Below are positions 47,057 to 59,578 of a stretch of DNA of 64,000 bases, piece after piece; positions within the stretch are counted from its first letter, which is position 1; the number at the start of each line of letters is the position of its first letter. The DNA comes from Pontederia crassipes (taxonomy: Eukaryota > Streptophyta > Magnoliopsida > Commelinales > Pontederiaceae), in the NCBI GenBank assembly GCA_030549335.1, contig CM060193.1, positions 62,421,646 to 62,485,645 of the forward strand, given 5' to 3'. The position numbers were made by a program, and so were the translations under genes. The notes under the pieces are model-generated. The model saw nothing but the letters and a program-made list of their open reading frames with translations. It made no database searches and was not told the origin of the DNA.

Positions 47057-48073
47057 CACAGGAAAAACAAGTTACTTGAATGATGAAAGAGTGGTGTCGT
47101 GGAAGTCTGTCTCTGAAGCTGCAAAGGAGGTCCTTTTCTTTTTTAATGGTGCTGTCAGGGTCATCTAGATAATGGGATTTCACTTCAAATTGCTCACACT
47201 TCACTTTAACAACAGTGATAATCCACAATCTCTCATCAATCCAAGAAACTGTTAAAAAGAAAAGAAAAAGATTAGATGCCTCAAAGAGCAGAACCAAAGT
47301 TTAGATGGTAGCTACCAAGACACAAGTGGTCCTTCAAGAAAGGTCAGTAGCAATTTGTTAATGGCATGTTGTTACCTTGCCTGCAAACTGATCTACCAAC
47401 TACTGTCACTGATCAGTCATATAATCTAATAATGCTGATGGATTGTTTCAGTCGGAACGGGATGCCGGTTCGGGCTTACATCATATGAACAGAAAGAATG
47501 ATTTTTCGCAATCCGGTCGGTCTGTTTGTGTTTGGGTTCGACTTTTTCACCTGGAACAGTGAACAAATCCTGCTGTAATTAGCATGAGCTGCAAGGACAT
47601 GAACTTATTATTTTCTTGGGAAAAATCGGCGTCTTAGGAGATGAGCTCAAGAAGGCATCATTGGATTGGAGGAGTGGTCACACAGGTCAAAACCACGCTG
47701 AAAAAAGTTTCTATGATCTCGCCCCTGTGACAAAAAGGAGAAAAAGCCCCCCCAGTTCTGGAACGGCTAGTTTTTTTTATTTGAATTCGACTGTCGGAGA
47801 GAAATGGCAATTGAACTAAGTTCCGGACGCCTGAATGTTAATTGTAACGGGCAACAGCTGTGATTCCATCTCTCAAAATAAGTTACAGAATACGAATTCA
47901 GCGGTACACCGAAAAATACTTAGATTCTTAACACTAGACTAATTCGGTATTTGGACGGAAGCAATATTTAAACCCTAATCAAAGTGGTGACTACTGACGC
48001 TCAGCAATTTTAGGACACAATTTCGCTATCCAATTATGCCAATCACCCTTAATTATAGGAACATACTTTTAGG
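47057..48073. other. Promoter side and intergenic DNA
   Basis: This is upstream of the zinc-finger gene. No other gene is supported; short open frames near 47620-47820 have no known content. Confidence 0.45.
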
Positions 48074-48576
48074 CAATGTTTTTAGAAACAAATCGATCCG
48101 CTCAGTTACACTAAGAACGGGTCACTTATTCGATCCGGTTAGTTGCAAAAATTATTTTATAAGAAAACTTGATTGTACTAGGTTAATCTGCGCATACTGG
48201 ATTGAGTCGAACTGGTTTTTTTAAAGAAGATAAAATAAAAGTTGAATATATAGAAAAAAAAAGGAAAGTGAAAACATAGAAACTAAAGAAAAATAAGTGA
48301 TTTGATTTTATAGGGTATTAAATATAAGGAAAGTAAATTTGAATTTGAAAATAAAGGTGAGAAGATAATAAAAAAGACAAATTTAAATAAAAAAGAAAAT
48401 TATCATGAACTTAAATAAGAAGATGATAAATTTTAAATAATTATAAATAATAAATGCTAAAATTATAAAAATAGAAACATAAGTAATATAGTAGATTTTA
48501 TATGATGAGTTTAAAAAAGGGAAACAAACAACATGAAAAGAAAAGTTGAGTTTCAAAAATAAAATGTGGAAAGATG

Positions 48577-48628
<52 letters not shown>

Positions 48629-48919
48629 GGAAAAATCGAAGTAAAAAAGGAAATTTTTATTTAAATTAAGTAAGAAAATGGTGAAAATAAATTATTGCTA
48701 CAAATAATATATATTTAAAATTGTAAAAAAAATATTACTATTTCATTAATTTAAAATGATAATTAATATACTTTTATTTCATTATTTTTTATTTTTGTAT
48801 GCTTTTATTTATAACATATTTATTTAACATAATAACAATCTAGTTCATTCAAATCGAATTCGATCTAATTATGACTCAACTGTCAATCGGTTCGATTATC
48901 GGTCTGTTTAAAAATATTT
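48074..48919. mobile_element. Possible inverted-repeat element related to 38311-38977
   Basis: It has the same plan as the element at 38311. The left end starts GCAATGTTTTTAGAAAC with CGATCCG following, then an AT-rich, purine-biased core. The right end is rich in AATCGAATTCGATC and CGGTTCGATTATCGGTC. The ends are only loosely complementary and no target duplication is seen. Confidence 0.35.
48576..48628. repeat. (TAA)n microsatellite
   Basis: An uninterrupted TAA run of about 17 units. Confidence 0.95.
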
Positions 48920-51481
48920 CTTTTATGCCATAAAGTATTTTTCTCGTTCACAGGAAAAGCAAACATATATACATTTGCTGCTGTCAACAAATTCTCAGGG
49001 ATCTGGAAAGACTTGGTGAAAGGCATTAGGAGACAAAGCCAAGTGTTTGGAATATTGCTGCTCATTATGGCTTCCCAGCTTCTTGTGGCGCGGATCCGGG
49101 GAGAGGACTGCGGACAGCTGCCATGTTGGCTTTGCTTAATTAATTGGGGATTTGTCCTCGTCACAGGACGCAATCAATGGACCAGCTTGAGACACCCCTG
49201 CTGTTAGTGTTATCTTATGATATCTCCCTTACGTAAAAATCGAAGTGGAAGTAGAAGACGATGAGGTGGCTGCAGGCTGCAGGCTGCATGCCATGTACTG
49301 CACTGCACTGTATGCATGCTGACCTCGTCAGATACATAAGGTGCCAAAATGCAGCACGTATCCTATGACCTATCCATTTTGGCTGCCAACGTTTTGATCA
49401 AAAGCTCGATCAACTGAGAGGCCCTCGTAGTAATTTACAGGAACTTTGAGATTGTAATTGAATGATCAGAAAAAAAAAAAAACGATCACCAATATGATGG
49501 ATGAAACCTGCAGGCGCATGCAATCTGCAGGTGAAGGATAGGTACAGAATACGAACTGATTGCTTGCTTCTTTTTTTTTTCCAGCAGTGATCGATGCACT
49601 TTCAGTTGCTCTCTTAAAGCATCTGCTACGTACTTTGAAGGCTTTCCGACTGAGATGAATCCATGGCGTATGATATGAGTTATCATGGAGGCCCCGGCGT
49701 GCAACAGGACTATCTAAAAAGAAACAGTTGCCCGCCTTTATAGATGGAGAGATTTCCGAGCACAAGCAGTGGGTTGGGGGCAGTGAACAAGATATATAAA
49801 CTGCTGCATGCGTCTCTTTTAAGATGATCCATCCAAGCTCTCATTTCAATTATATATCCAACTAGAAAATCCATGTAAATATGTAATGATTAGGCTGCGG
49901 TCCACTGCATGATATCTGTGACTGTAAACGAGGACTCCGAAGGGTCCATATTGGTCCACATTCTATAAACGTTCTCATTACTTTCTCTCCTTTCCCCTCA
50001 GTGGACTAATATTAGAAAATGGAGTACCTTATTTTAGTATCATACAGCAAAGAAGCAAGCTACTACTTGTCTACCCTCATGGTTTCGGAGTTTAATTTGT
50101 AACATACGAAATTTAGCCCTGACGAAGTCTCCTCTCAGGAATACTACAAGAATGATATTAAAGTCAATCTCACCTTTAAATTTGCATCATGTGAAAGACA
50201 AAATCTACTTTGGAATGAACAAGTTGAGGAGAAAAACAAAATAATGTCTAAAAGATTTAGCTATCAAAATATAATATTTTACCGACAAGAATTGGAGTGA
50301 AATGGTAAGTGTCTCCTCTTAGGTTTCGAGTTCGAGTTCCATGAATGTAAAAAAAATACTTTTGTTGAGAGCCTCTCATTGTGTGAGGCTTTAATTATAT
50401 TAATTGAATTCAATGATGGACCAATTTTGAACCTATGAATAGTGTGTGTTTTAAGGTTGGGTGGATTGAACTATTCACATCACTCCTCAAACATAAAAAA
50501 AATACAATTTTAATGGACTGAAGTTACAGAATCTGTCGCAACTAGGAGAGGGCAGCTGCAATGCTTTGGGAGATCACCGAGGCTAATTAAGGTGACAGAG
50601 TCCTTGAGCTTGGCCATGATGCCGGTGAGGCACTCTTGCCTCTTTGAAGGTGTCTTAACAAAAGTGGGTTGTTCATGCTTAACATGAGTTCTCTCTGTAG
50701 CACCTATAAAAAATGTTTCAATACACCGAAGTTGGTGAGATCCTCAACCCATTTAGAACTCTATTGGATCCCAAAATCCACTCACAACCTTTCCCAATTG
50801 CTATATAAACTCATCCTCAGCCCAACTCTCCCTTTCCCCCATTTTCTTAACTCTCACATAGGAACCTCAGCCCTAGGAACTCCAATATGGGATTGTGTTC
50901 AATCAACTTCCATTTTTGTAGCAGCAAGTTAGAAAGGAAGAGAAAGGAAGTGGAGCAGGAAGAAGGTAATGCTGGTCCTAGTTAGGGAGAGAGAGAAAAG
51001 GATTTAGTGCAATGTAATACATTAGATGTACAATGTACTCAAATTTTGACATTGTACTCAAAATTCGATGTACAATGCCACAGTAAAAGGTAATTTCGAG
51101 TCATTTTGATTTTCTTAAATTTTCGTAGTGCGATTTACTCAAGTGAGACCTAATTATTTAGTAGTAACTAGCTATAATAAGAGTGGCATGTACAAATGTT
51201 TTCATGATGATGACGATAAATTGTAGAACATGCAAAAAAATGTCAACGACATAAAATAGAACACAAATCTACTGGGGCTGTTTTCCTAATGATTAGACCA
51301 TATTACAGTACCCAGTGGGATAATTCCAAAGAGATATTATTAATGGTCAAATGTTGGAGTACTATGTAAGATGCAAGAGATCTCTGATCTCTCAGGTCAA
51401 AGTAATATGACAACTTCAAAGCGCAACATGTGATGACACCCCAAGTATTCTGAATTTAGTTTCAGAGTTCTCATCATGGAT
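48920..51481. other. Region downstream of UFM1, no gene recognised
   Basis: It contains the likely 3' untranslated region of UFM1 at its right end. A small island at 50520-50660 has coding-like composition on the minus strand (about 50 codons open), but I do not recognise it and see no supporting exons. Confidence 0.4.
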
Positions 51482-54400
51482 CTATAGAGCTCCCACTCTG
51501 TCACGAGGTATAAGACGCAACTCAGAGCCATGCTTCAGAAACACATTACCTGCATGGGCAAAGTTACACTATATGCATTATTAATGAAAATTCATGAGAA
51601 TGGTGTTTTCAATATACAGATCGACGAGGAAATTATGATTGTAATGAACAAAGATAGAAATGACAATGGAAAAAGTAGGACAAAAGTTGTCAAACATTTT
51701 TTTTTTGGGTAGTTGCATTATCTCAATTCTACAATATATGTTTTCTTGTATCCACAAGCTAATATTCTGCAAAACAGTGGTCGAATTCAGAGGGGATTTC
51801 ACAAGTTGGGAACAAAATACATTTTCCGTTAATCTAATGATGTGCAGGTTGATCTTATCTGAAGAAAAGAAAACTCTTCTTGTACATGTTACATTCCGTT
51901 AAATGCAAGGTCCATGTTCCTTTTATTACTTCATGGAACTCCAAAAAAGGTTCCTTTTTGGGGAAATGCAATTCGACTTGGATAAGCATAGTTACAAAAA
52001 GGATCTAGCATGGACTGGCACAAAATGATACCAGAATTGCTTTATTTCTTTTGAGAAAACACAAGAATAGCTTAAAGAAAAAAGAAACTGATTCTGGATT
52101 CCAATTTTTTTTGGCACCTGTTACATATGCATTATATATTGATATAGCACATGATTTCTGTGCCCTTCAACTACAACAACATATGGTCATGACTAATTAA
52201 ACAACTCGAATTTCTGTGCCACTATGTTTCACGAAGCAAAAGAAACTGAAATTGATCAGGTATTGCCATGAGAGTGGTTCATATAAGTCAAACATGGTGT
52301 GATCTATCTAAGAGCCTAAGAATGTTGGAGGAACAAATAAGCACTAAACTAGTAAATTATGCAAAAAGGGCAATGCTCACTGACAATAAAAACTTTGAAG
52401 CTACATTCGTAAAAATGGCTACGAATCTGCGGCATATATAAATACACCATGGCAATTTATCTTGGCAAAAAAACACTGGTGACTCTGTATTCAAATTTCA
52501 CATTCAAAACTATTAGTAACATAGAACTTCAAGAAGCACATGCAACTGTAAGATCAATGCTATTAATAATCTGAAGTAGTCACCATTCAACAAGACAATT
52601 TTAGCCTGCAAATTGATTTCGATACTTCAAAAAGAACCATGGATACAGTACACAAATCTTAATATGACAAAAAACTACCCTAAAAAAACATGACAAAGAA
52701 CTAGTCGTGAAATCTTTGAAGAAAGATTAAGGAAGATGATTTTGCATTTCATTTCAAGGAGATATTTCATGATCCATGGCATGCAATGCTGGTACTTGGA
52801 ATAAAGTTCAATAAATAAAATGCATCACTATCAACATAAATGGTTCATCACGTTTGGATATCATCAGAAATAACGAAAAGTGGACACATGCAATCTAAGT
52901 ATTCATATCAAATGATGGTGTGTGGACCCAATTCGTGGCACCACTTAGAGATATCGATTTGAAGACTTTCTTCATCTGCTGGAGCACTTGGGTGGCAGTC
53001 ACCTGGATAATTCCCTACAGGACTCTTGGATATGGATAGCTGGAAACTTCTCCGTGCAGGGTGTTTACAAGCTTTGGGGGAAAGCCGGGCAAATGACACT
53101 GAATTAGGAATTCCACAGAGAATTAAAATATTTGCGTGACTACTAAGATGACAGTGATTATCCACAGAGTGGATAAAACTTGAGATGGGTACCGGGAGCG
53201 GATAAATCTTGTATTTTCTGAGAAGTTATGGAGGACATAGATCATTTAATCTTTGGGTGCCCAATTGCAAGAGTGTGGCAGGAATCTGGTTGCAGATGGG
53301 TGGATGTGTGCTCGGCTGCATATTTCTGGCGATCATACAGGCTGGGAGGTCATGATCAAGGAGTTGAAACCTATATGTTGAGAGGCCGTAGAGCTATTCC
53401 ATTTTTCTTTTCTATGGTATCATGAATTCAATGTAATGGATGTATCTTTAGAGGGGAGCATGTTTACATTGAAGGATAGCTAATTCATTGGTGGGAGATA
53501 GGATGTGTGCACAACCCTGATTGTAACATGCTGCTGTAACCTTTTTTTTTTTGGGCAGAATGCTGCTGTAACTTATCAGTCATAACTTATGAATAAAAAT
53601 GGATGAGTGCACCTGACTCTCATCCTTTACCTCCTCAAAAAGAAATATCAACTCATTTAGTAAGATGCACATCAAATAAGTTACCAAGGCAAAAACGAAA
53701 AAGAAACTGTGCAACCATATAATCTAACTTGATTACAGCATCAACCACAGACAAAGATTAATAAATAAGGTTAACACTATGTAACACCTATACATTTATC
53801 ATACAGAGCTGAAAATTGTGATAGAGTTTTATATGCAATGAAACTTACACCTAAGGCTGTTTGGAAATGCATTATTACAAAATTGTTGCACTCAAGTCTT
53901 AATTTAGACTTCAATAGGTGACAACTCAATCGGTTCAGCATTTACTTTTCACTGTCCAAATAATTTGAAGACCACAAATCATCATCAAACTCATCATGTA
54001 ACTCATAAAATGAACTAATGCATATTTAGACCGATTTGATGACCCAAAATAGCATATATGGTATATAAATCTTGACCATCCAATTTCTCAAACATATTAA
54101 AGTGCTTAATTGTTAGGCACCTTCTTCAATGACGGTGTATGGACCCCACGGTTAACAGCCCATCTGTCTGATAACCGGCTTGAGGATCTTCTTACACTAA
54201 TGGAGTGTCTCCAGGGACATAGGATAAATGACACAAGAGAAGACTCTTGAATTTGGAAAGCTGGTCATTGCTCTGTTCGAACAGTTTATAAAATTCTGGA
54301 TCTAGAGAGCTTCACCACAAATGAAGAGCTTAAAAGAGACTGTCGGCTCCTTTGGGGCATTAAAGTTCCTATGCGTATTCGGGTATTTGCATGGCTATTG

Positions 54401-56252
54401 AGGAGAAACAGGCTTCCCAGAATGAAATGGGACCGCTTGTGTCTTCTGCGATGACAACATGAAGGATATAGATAATCTTTTCTTCAGCTGCCCAATAGCA
54501 CGAAGGACATGGCAGGATTTTGGATGTGAGTGGTTAGATGTGAGCTCTGTGATAGCATTATGACGAGGCGGACATGGTAACAATTTACAAGTATATGTAT
54601 AAAAAAGACAACGGATCAAAACAATTGCAGTTTTATGGGCGATATGGCGACAACGCAATGATTGCATTTTCAAGAGAGAAAAGTGTTATGTTGATAACAT
54701 TCTAATAACAGCTAGAAACTTGGCGAGTGAGTGGGCGAGATTATAAGATATGTTGTAATAGATACAAGTTTTTATAATGAATAAAAAATGGATGTGAGCA
54801 CCTGGCTCACATCCTTTATCTTCTCAAAAATTAAAGTGCTTAATTGTGACCATAGGATAATCCCTTGGCTGTTAGGAACAAATTTAATATCTGACTAATA
54901 AGATAAAAAAGGTAACCGTTGGATCAATCTATCAACAAAAAATGTGTCCAATACCTGTCTCACAGTGGTTGCTCTACATCCCATTTTTCTCAAATAAAAA
55001 TCAAAACGGAATATAAAAAATATCATCAAAGTTAATGTGTTTGAGAAATATCTTTATTAACTATTATTATTAATAAATACAGATATTATCATTACTTTAA
55101 ATGATTCTATCCATCATATGTGATCGAAAAAATTCGTAAGATCTTTATATCAATATTGAAATCATGATAACCATGTTTATCTCCAATAAAAAATAATTAA
55201 TGAATCTAACTTCATAGCTGATGATTATGATCAAAGTGTCAACCATTAACAAACAGGAGTAACAAGAAAATGCTAAAATTTTGGTTAGACAAGACAATCA
55301 TTTTTTAAGGGAATAAGAAATAGATTTAACATACATACCAGCACTTTGCTGTGGGTTAATACCAACACCATCTGCAAAACAAAAATAAGAAATTCATTAC
55401 CTCCAGGCGCTGTATCAACTAAATTTAACTTCCAGCAGTCACTTGAACTATATTTGTCTGAGATTATTTCACGAAGTAAAACATAATGATCAATTATCCA
55501 TAGACTGCTATTTTTGAAAGTGTCAGATTACTTATATAATCAAATTTCCAGTTCAGATGCCTCTAAAATTTCAAAGTTGTCTTGATGCAACAACCTGGTT
55601 GCTATGAACAAGTGTGTCTATCAAAGTTACAATTTCTAACAGAGAACTGCTTAAAGAACCTGATGGGACAATGATATACAGCCAGTTTTTCTCTTTGTAA
55701 TTACTAGTACAACTATCAAATCCACAGAGTCTGTTTCATCAAAATCTTTGTTTTTGCAAAATCTTTATCTGCGAAGTTACATTTTCAAGCTAAAATCAAT
55801 GTCATCAAAACGAAGAACTCTAAAAACACAAACTTTTCACCCGTCCTGAATGGAAAGACTCAAAAAATCGAGATCAGCCATATAGGCTCGGATAATCCAA
55901 GAAAACGTACCGTTGGTGATTATGGCACTGGTCTGCGGAGGGACCTTGAATTCCTCCGCCGCAAACTTTAGCACAGCCGTGAACGGCGCCGCCTCTGGGA
56001 CGCTAAACCTGAGGTCCAAATCCATTTGTTTGAACAGACGATAGAAGAAAAATAACTAAGAGAAAAGAACACAAAAGAACCAACAACGGCAACGAATCGA
56101 GGGAAAAAAAAGGGACATGAAGACGACTGACGAGATCGATCGAGCCTAAAAATAAATAGTAAAGATTACACTTTGAAGGGGAGCTTCGGATCGGAGGTCA
56201 GGGTAACCTTGAACGAGACCTTCCCACCACAACCTCCGGACTTCGTCGCCAT
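51482..56252 (-). CDS. UFM1: Ubiquitin-fold modifier 1 (four exons, 93 residues)
   Basis: CDS is join(56252..56170, 56008..55911, 55371..55339, 51549..51482), minus strand. All junctions are GT-AG and in frame. UFM1 is a small ubiquitin-like protein conjugated to target lysines (notably ribosomal protein uL24/RPL26 at the ER) by UBA5, UFC1 and UFL1. The recognisable core runs [44 protein letters not shown], and ends [19 protein letters not shown]. The Gly at residue 91 is the expected conjugation end; the last two residues (A-L) would be removed by a UFSP protease. Exon 3 is only 33 bp. Intron 3 is 3.8 kb and holds two LINE copies. Length matches plant UFM1. The fourth exon is easily missed because of its distance. 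Confidence 0.95.
52912..53644 (+). mobile_element. 5'-truncated LINE fragment in UFM1 intron 3 (copy 1)
   Basis: It carries a broken zf-RVT region ([15 protein letters not shown], then [13 protein letters not shown]) as in plant LINE ORF2 C-termini. It ends with a hairpin and CTCAAAAAG. A 7-bp repeat ATATCAA at 52905-52911 and 53645-53651 may be the target duplication. It is antisense to UFM1. Confidence 0.8.
53601..53625 (+). other. 3'-terminal hairpin of LINE copy 1
   Basis: GGATGAG pairs with CTCATCC around a TGCACCTGACT loop, close to the element's 3' end. Confidence 0.6.
54114..54829 (+). mobile_element. 5'-truncated LINE fragment in UFM1 intron 3 (copy 2), 18-bp TSD
   Basis: The perfect 18-bp repeat ATTAAAGTGCTTAATTGT lies at 54096-54113 and 54830-54847. 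The fragment encodes broken zf-RVT pieces ([32 protein letters not shown]). It ends with a hairpin and TTCTCAAAA. It is the same family as copy 1 and antisense to UFM1. Confidence 0.93.
54790..54814 (+). other. 3'-terminal hairpin of LINE copy 2
   Basis: GGATGTGAGC pairs perfectly with GCTCACATCC around a 5-base ACCTG loop near the LINE 3' end. Position six of the stem is T-A here and A-T in copy 1. Confidence 0.75.
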
Positions 56253-56576
56253 CTCCTCGTTCACCCGTCGCCGCCGCGCCGGAGAAAGGTTTGGTGAACC
56301 GAGATGGTAATTAGACGGATAGTTACGTGGTCTTTCTTATTTGAATGGGCTCTGCGGGGACGTCCATTTCTTACGCACTTATCTACTCAGCGTGAATTCC
56401 ACGCGTGATTAATCGCATCTAGAGCGCTGGGCCCGCCCTTGTTTCCAATAAAAACCCCACACTTCATCAAGTCTCAAGCAATCAAATAAGATCCGATCGT
56501 GGACCTGAGTTGATGACCCAATTAAATTGAACCGGTGAAACCGGTCAACTCGAGTTAGATAGATGGGCGGGACCAA

Positions 56577-59570
56577 CAACAACAAAGTCTTATCTCACTA
56601 GGTGGGGTCGGCTACATAGATCATACGACGTCATTCCGTTCTATTAGTAATCAAATTTTTTGGTATATTATTCACCAATAGATCTTGCTCTATTAGTTCG
56701 CCAAGTGTCCGCCTTGGCCTCCCTCTCCCTCTTTTAATCGGACTCCAGATTATTTGATCTACTCTTTTTTCTGGCGCATCTAATGGTCTTCTCTGAACAT
56801 GACCAAACCATCTCAAACTATTTTATACCATTTTCTCACTAATAAGAGCTACTCCGACTCGTTCACGTATATGGTCATTCCTAATCTTATCTAATCTTGT
56901 ATGACCACACATCCATCTCAACATTCTCATTTCGGCTACTCCCACTTTACGTTCATGTTGTCCCTTCATAGCCCAACATTCACTACCATATAACACTGTT
57001 GGTCTTATAGCAGTACGATAGAATTTTTCTTTAACTTTATTGGGTACTTTTCTATCACAAAGAACTCTAGTGGCTTTCCTCCATTTACACCAACCAGCTT
57101 GAATTCTATGATTAATATCGTCATCAATCTCACCATCTTGTCTTACAATTGATCCTAAATATTTAAACTTTGTCACTTGAGGAATTATATCCTCCCCTAG
57201 CCTAACTTTCAAATCGTCTCTAAGTTGTTTATTTGTAAAATTGCTATGCATATATTCTGTTTTATTTCTACTTAAACGAAAACCCTTTGACTCCAACGTA
57301 TTTCTCCATATTTCCAATTTTGTATTAATCTCTTCTCTTGAATCCGCTAAAAGTACTATATCATCCGCAAATAGCATGCACTTAGGTACATCCTCTGTGA
57401 TACTCTCGGTTATAGCATCAATAACTAAGTTAAATAGATAGGGCTTAAAGCTGATCCTTGATGTAGGCCAATTCCTATAGGAAATTCATTTGTCTTACCT
57501 CCGGGTGTCCTAACCCTAGTCAATGCCCCATCGTACATATCTTGTATTACCTTAATATAGGCAACACTCACCCTCTTCTTTTGCAAGGCTTTTCAAAGTA
57601 CATTCCTTGGTACCCGATCATACGCCTTCTCTAAGTCAATGAAAACCATATGTAAGTCTCTTCTCCTACTTCGATACTTCTCCATCATCTCCCTTAGTAA
57701 ATAAATCGCCTCTGTAGTGGATCTTCCTGGCATGAGCCCAAATTGTCTCTCAGAAATACTAGTATCCATTCTCAATCTATGCTCAATCACTTTTTCCCAT
57801 AATTTCATTGTGTGACTCATAAGTTTAATCCCTCTATAATTTGCACAATTCTGAATATCCCCTTTATTTTTGTAAATAGAAACTAATGTACTTAATCTCC
57901 AATCATCAGACATCTTTTTCGATCGTAAAATTTCATTAAATAGTTTACATAATCACAACACACCTTTTTCTCCTAAACATTTTCAAACTTCAATCGGTAT
58001 ACCATCCGGTCCAACGGCTTTACCATTCTCCATTTTCTTAAGAGCTTCGCTAACCTCCGAGACTCTAATTCTACGATAAAATGACATATTAAGCTCACAT
58101 TCGCTAATTGTCAAGTCCTCCAAATCATAACGGAAACCTTCACATCCATCATTAAATAGCTTATAGAAATACTCTTCCCATCTGTTCTTAATATCTCATT
58201 CAGTAACTAAAACCTTGCCAACTTCATTTTTTATGCATCTTACTTGATCCAAATCTCTCGACTCCTTCTCTTTATTCCTTGCAATCTTGTAAATCCTTTG
58301 TTCACCAGTCTTTGTCCCTAACTCCTTATAAAATCCCTCATATGCTTTAGCACGAGCATCACTAACTGCCTTCTTAGCCTCCCTTTTCGTCAAACGATAC
58401 TTTTCCCAATTGTCAGAATTATTGTCCAAGTGTATCGCCTTGAAACAATTCTCCTTATTACGCACCTTTTCTTGGACCTCCTCATTCCACCACCAAGTCT
58501 CATTATCTCGTGGTCCAAAATCTTTTGATTCTCCTAAAATGGCTTTAGCAACCATTTCAACCTTTTTTGCCACATTCTCCCACATGATACTAGCATCTCC
58601 TTCTAACTCTCACACACTTTCCTCTAATAACTTACTTCTAAAAGTCTCTCGCTTCTCCCCCTTTAACTGCTACCACTTGATCTTTCGATCAAAAACTGTT
58701 CGAGATTTTGGTTTTATACATTTCATTTGCATATCAAGAACTAACAATCTATGTTGTGTAGTCACCCCATGCCCAGGAATTACTTTGCAATTAGTACAGC
58801 ATCTTTTATCAGTATTTCTTGTCAAGAAAAAATCGATTTGAGACCTATGAGTTCCACTTTTGTATGTGATTAAATGTTCCTCTCTCTTCCTAAAATAAGT
58901 GTTGATAATCTTAAGGTCGTATGCTAAAGAAAAAATAATAATAGTATGTCCTTCCTCATTCAACTCCCCAAAACCAAAACCACCATGAACCCTTGCATGT
59001 GGTCCTGCCTCTTTACCTACATGTTCATTAAGGTCTCCCCCAATATAAACTTTCTCGGTTGTTGGTATACTTTCAATCAAACCCTCCATATCTGCCCAAA
59101 ACTTCTCCTTGAGATGTGATTCTGCTCCTACTTGGGGTGCATATGCACTAATAATGTTCATGGTCTCCTTTCCAATAATTACTTTCACGGATATGATTCG
59201 ATCCTCAATCCTTTTAACTTCCACAACATTCTTCCTCCATTCTGCATCCGCGATAATACCAACACCATTCCTTCCATTTACCTTACCTGTGTACCAAAGT
59301 TTGGAACCATTTAACCTAATCTCTTTACTTCCCTCTCCTACCCATCTAGTTTCTTGCAAGCATAAGATACTAATCTTACGCTGGTCCATTACTTGTGTCA
59401 CCTCGAGGCGCTTCCCATTCAACGTCCCAATATTCCAAGAACCTAATCTAACCTTAGTCTCATGAACTAGCTTCTTTAACCGCCTCCGTCCATTAGAGTG
59501 CGGTAGCCCTTGCTCATTTAACACTGCATTCAGGCGAGGATGCAGCGGCTCTTGCTCTCTTATCACTGTA
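56577..59570 (-). mobile_element. RTE-clade LINE, nearly full length, broken
   Basis: It is flanked by the 8-bp repeat GGGACCAA (56569-56576 and 59571-59578). The 3' end, on the minus strand, has the block CCGACCCCACCTAGTGAGAT followed by AAGACTTTG and a (TTG)n tail at 56577-56585. The protein order is apurinic endonuclease then reverse transcriptase, in one frame-broken reading region. The 5' leader present in the short elements at 570-743 and 2016-2200 is absent, so it is probably slightly 5'-truncated. The 3' end lies ~325 bp upstream of the UFM1 start codon. Confidence 0.9.
56631..59550 (-). pseudogene. RTE LINE endonuclease-reverse transcriptase remnant
   Basis: The endonuclease domain (59480-58690) shows V-R-L-G-S-W-N-I-G-T-L, C-L-Q-E-T-R-W, G-G-D-L-N-E-H-V-G and the catalytic H-R-S-Q-I-D-F-F-L. 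These proteins are often mislabelled craniofacial development protein 2-like. The linker (58585-58196) and RT follow: N-Y-R-G-I-K-L (57840), F-I-D-L-E-K-A-Y-D-R-V-P (57630), catalytic F-A-D-D (57375), Y-L-G-S-I-V, and the C-terminal M-L-R-W-M-C-G-H-T-R and W-F-G-H-V-Q-R-R-P. Stops or frame changes occur around 58666, 58198, 57990, 57593, 57440 and 56820, so no complete enzyme is made. Confidence 0.92.
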
Positions 59571-59578
59571 GGGACCAA

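Noticed and set aside
46590..47168. Several 130-146 codon frames overlapping the zinc-finger gene
   Set aside because: They are other-frame shadows of GC-rich exon 1; only the frame with the C2H2 motif joins exon 2 in phase.
49013..49207. 64-codon frame with a hydrophobic start, as a small secreted protein
   Set aside because: There is no recognisable family or gene structure, and its length is expected by chance.
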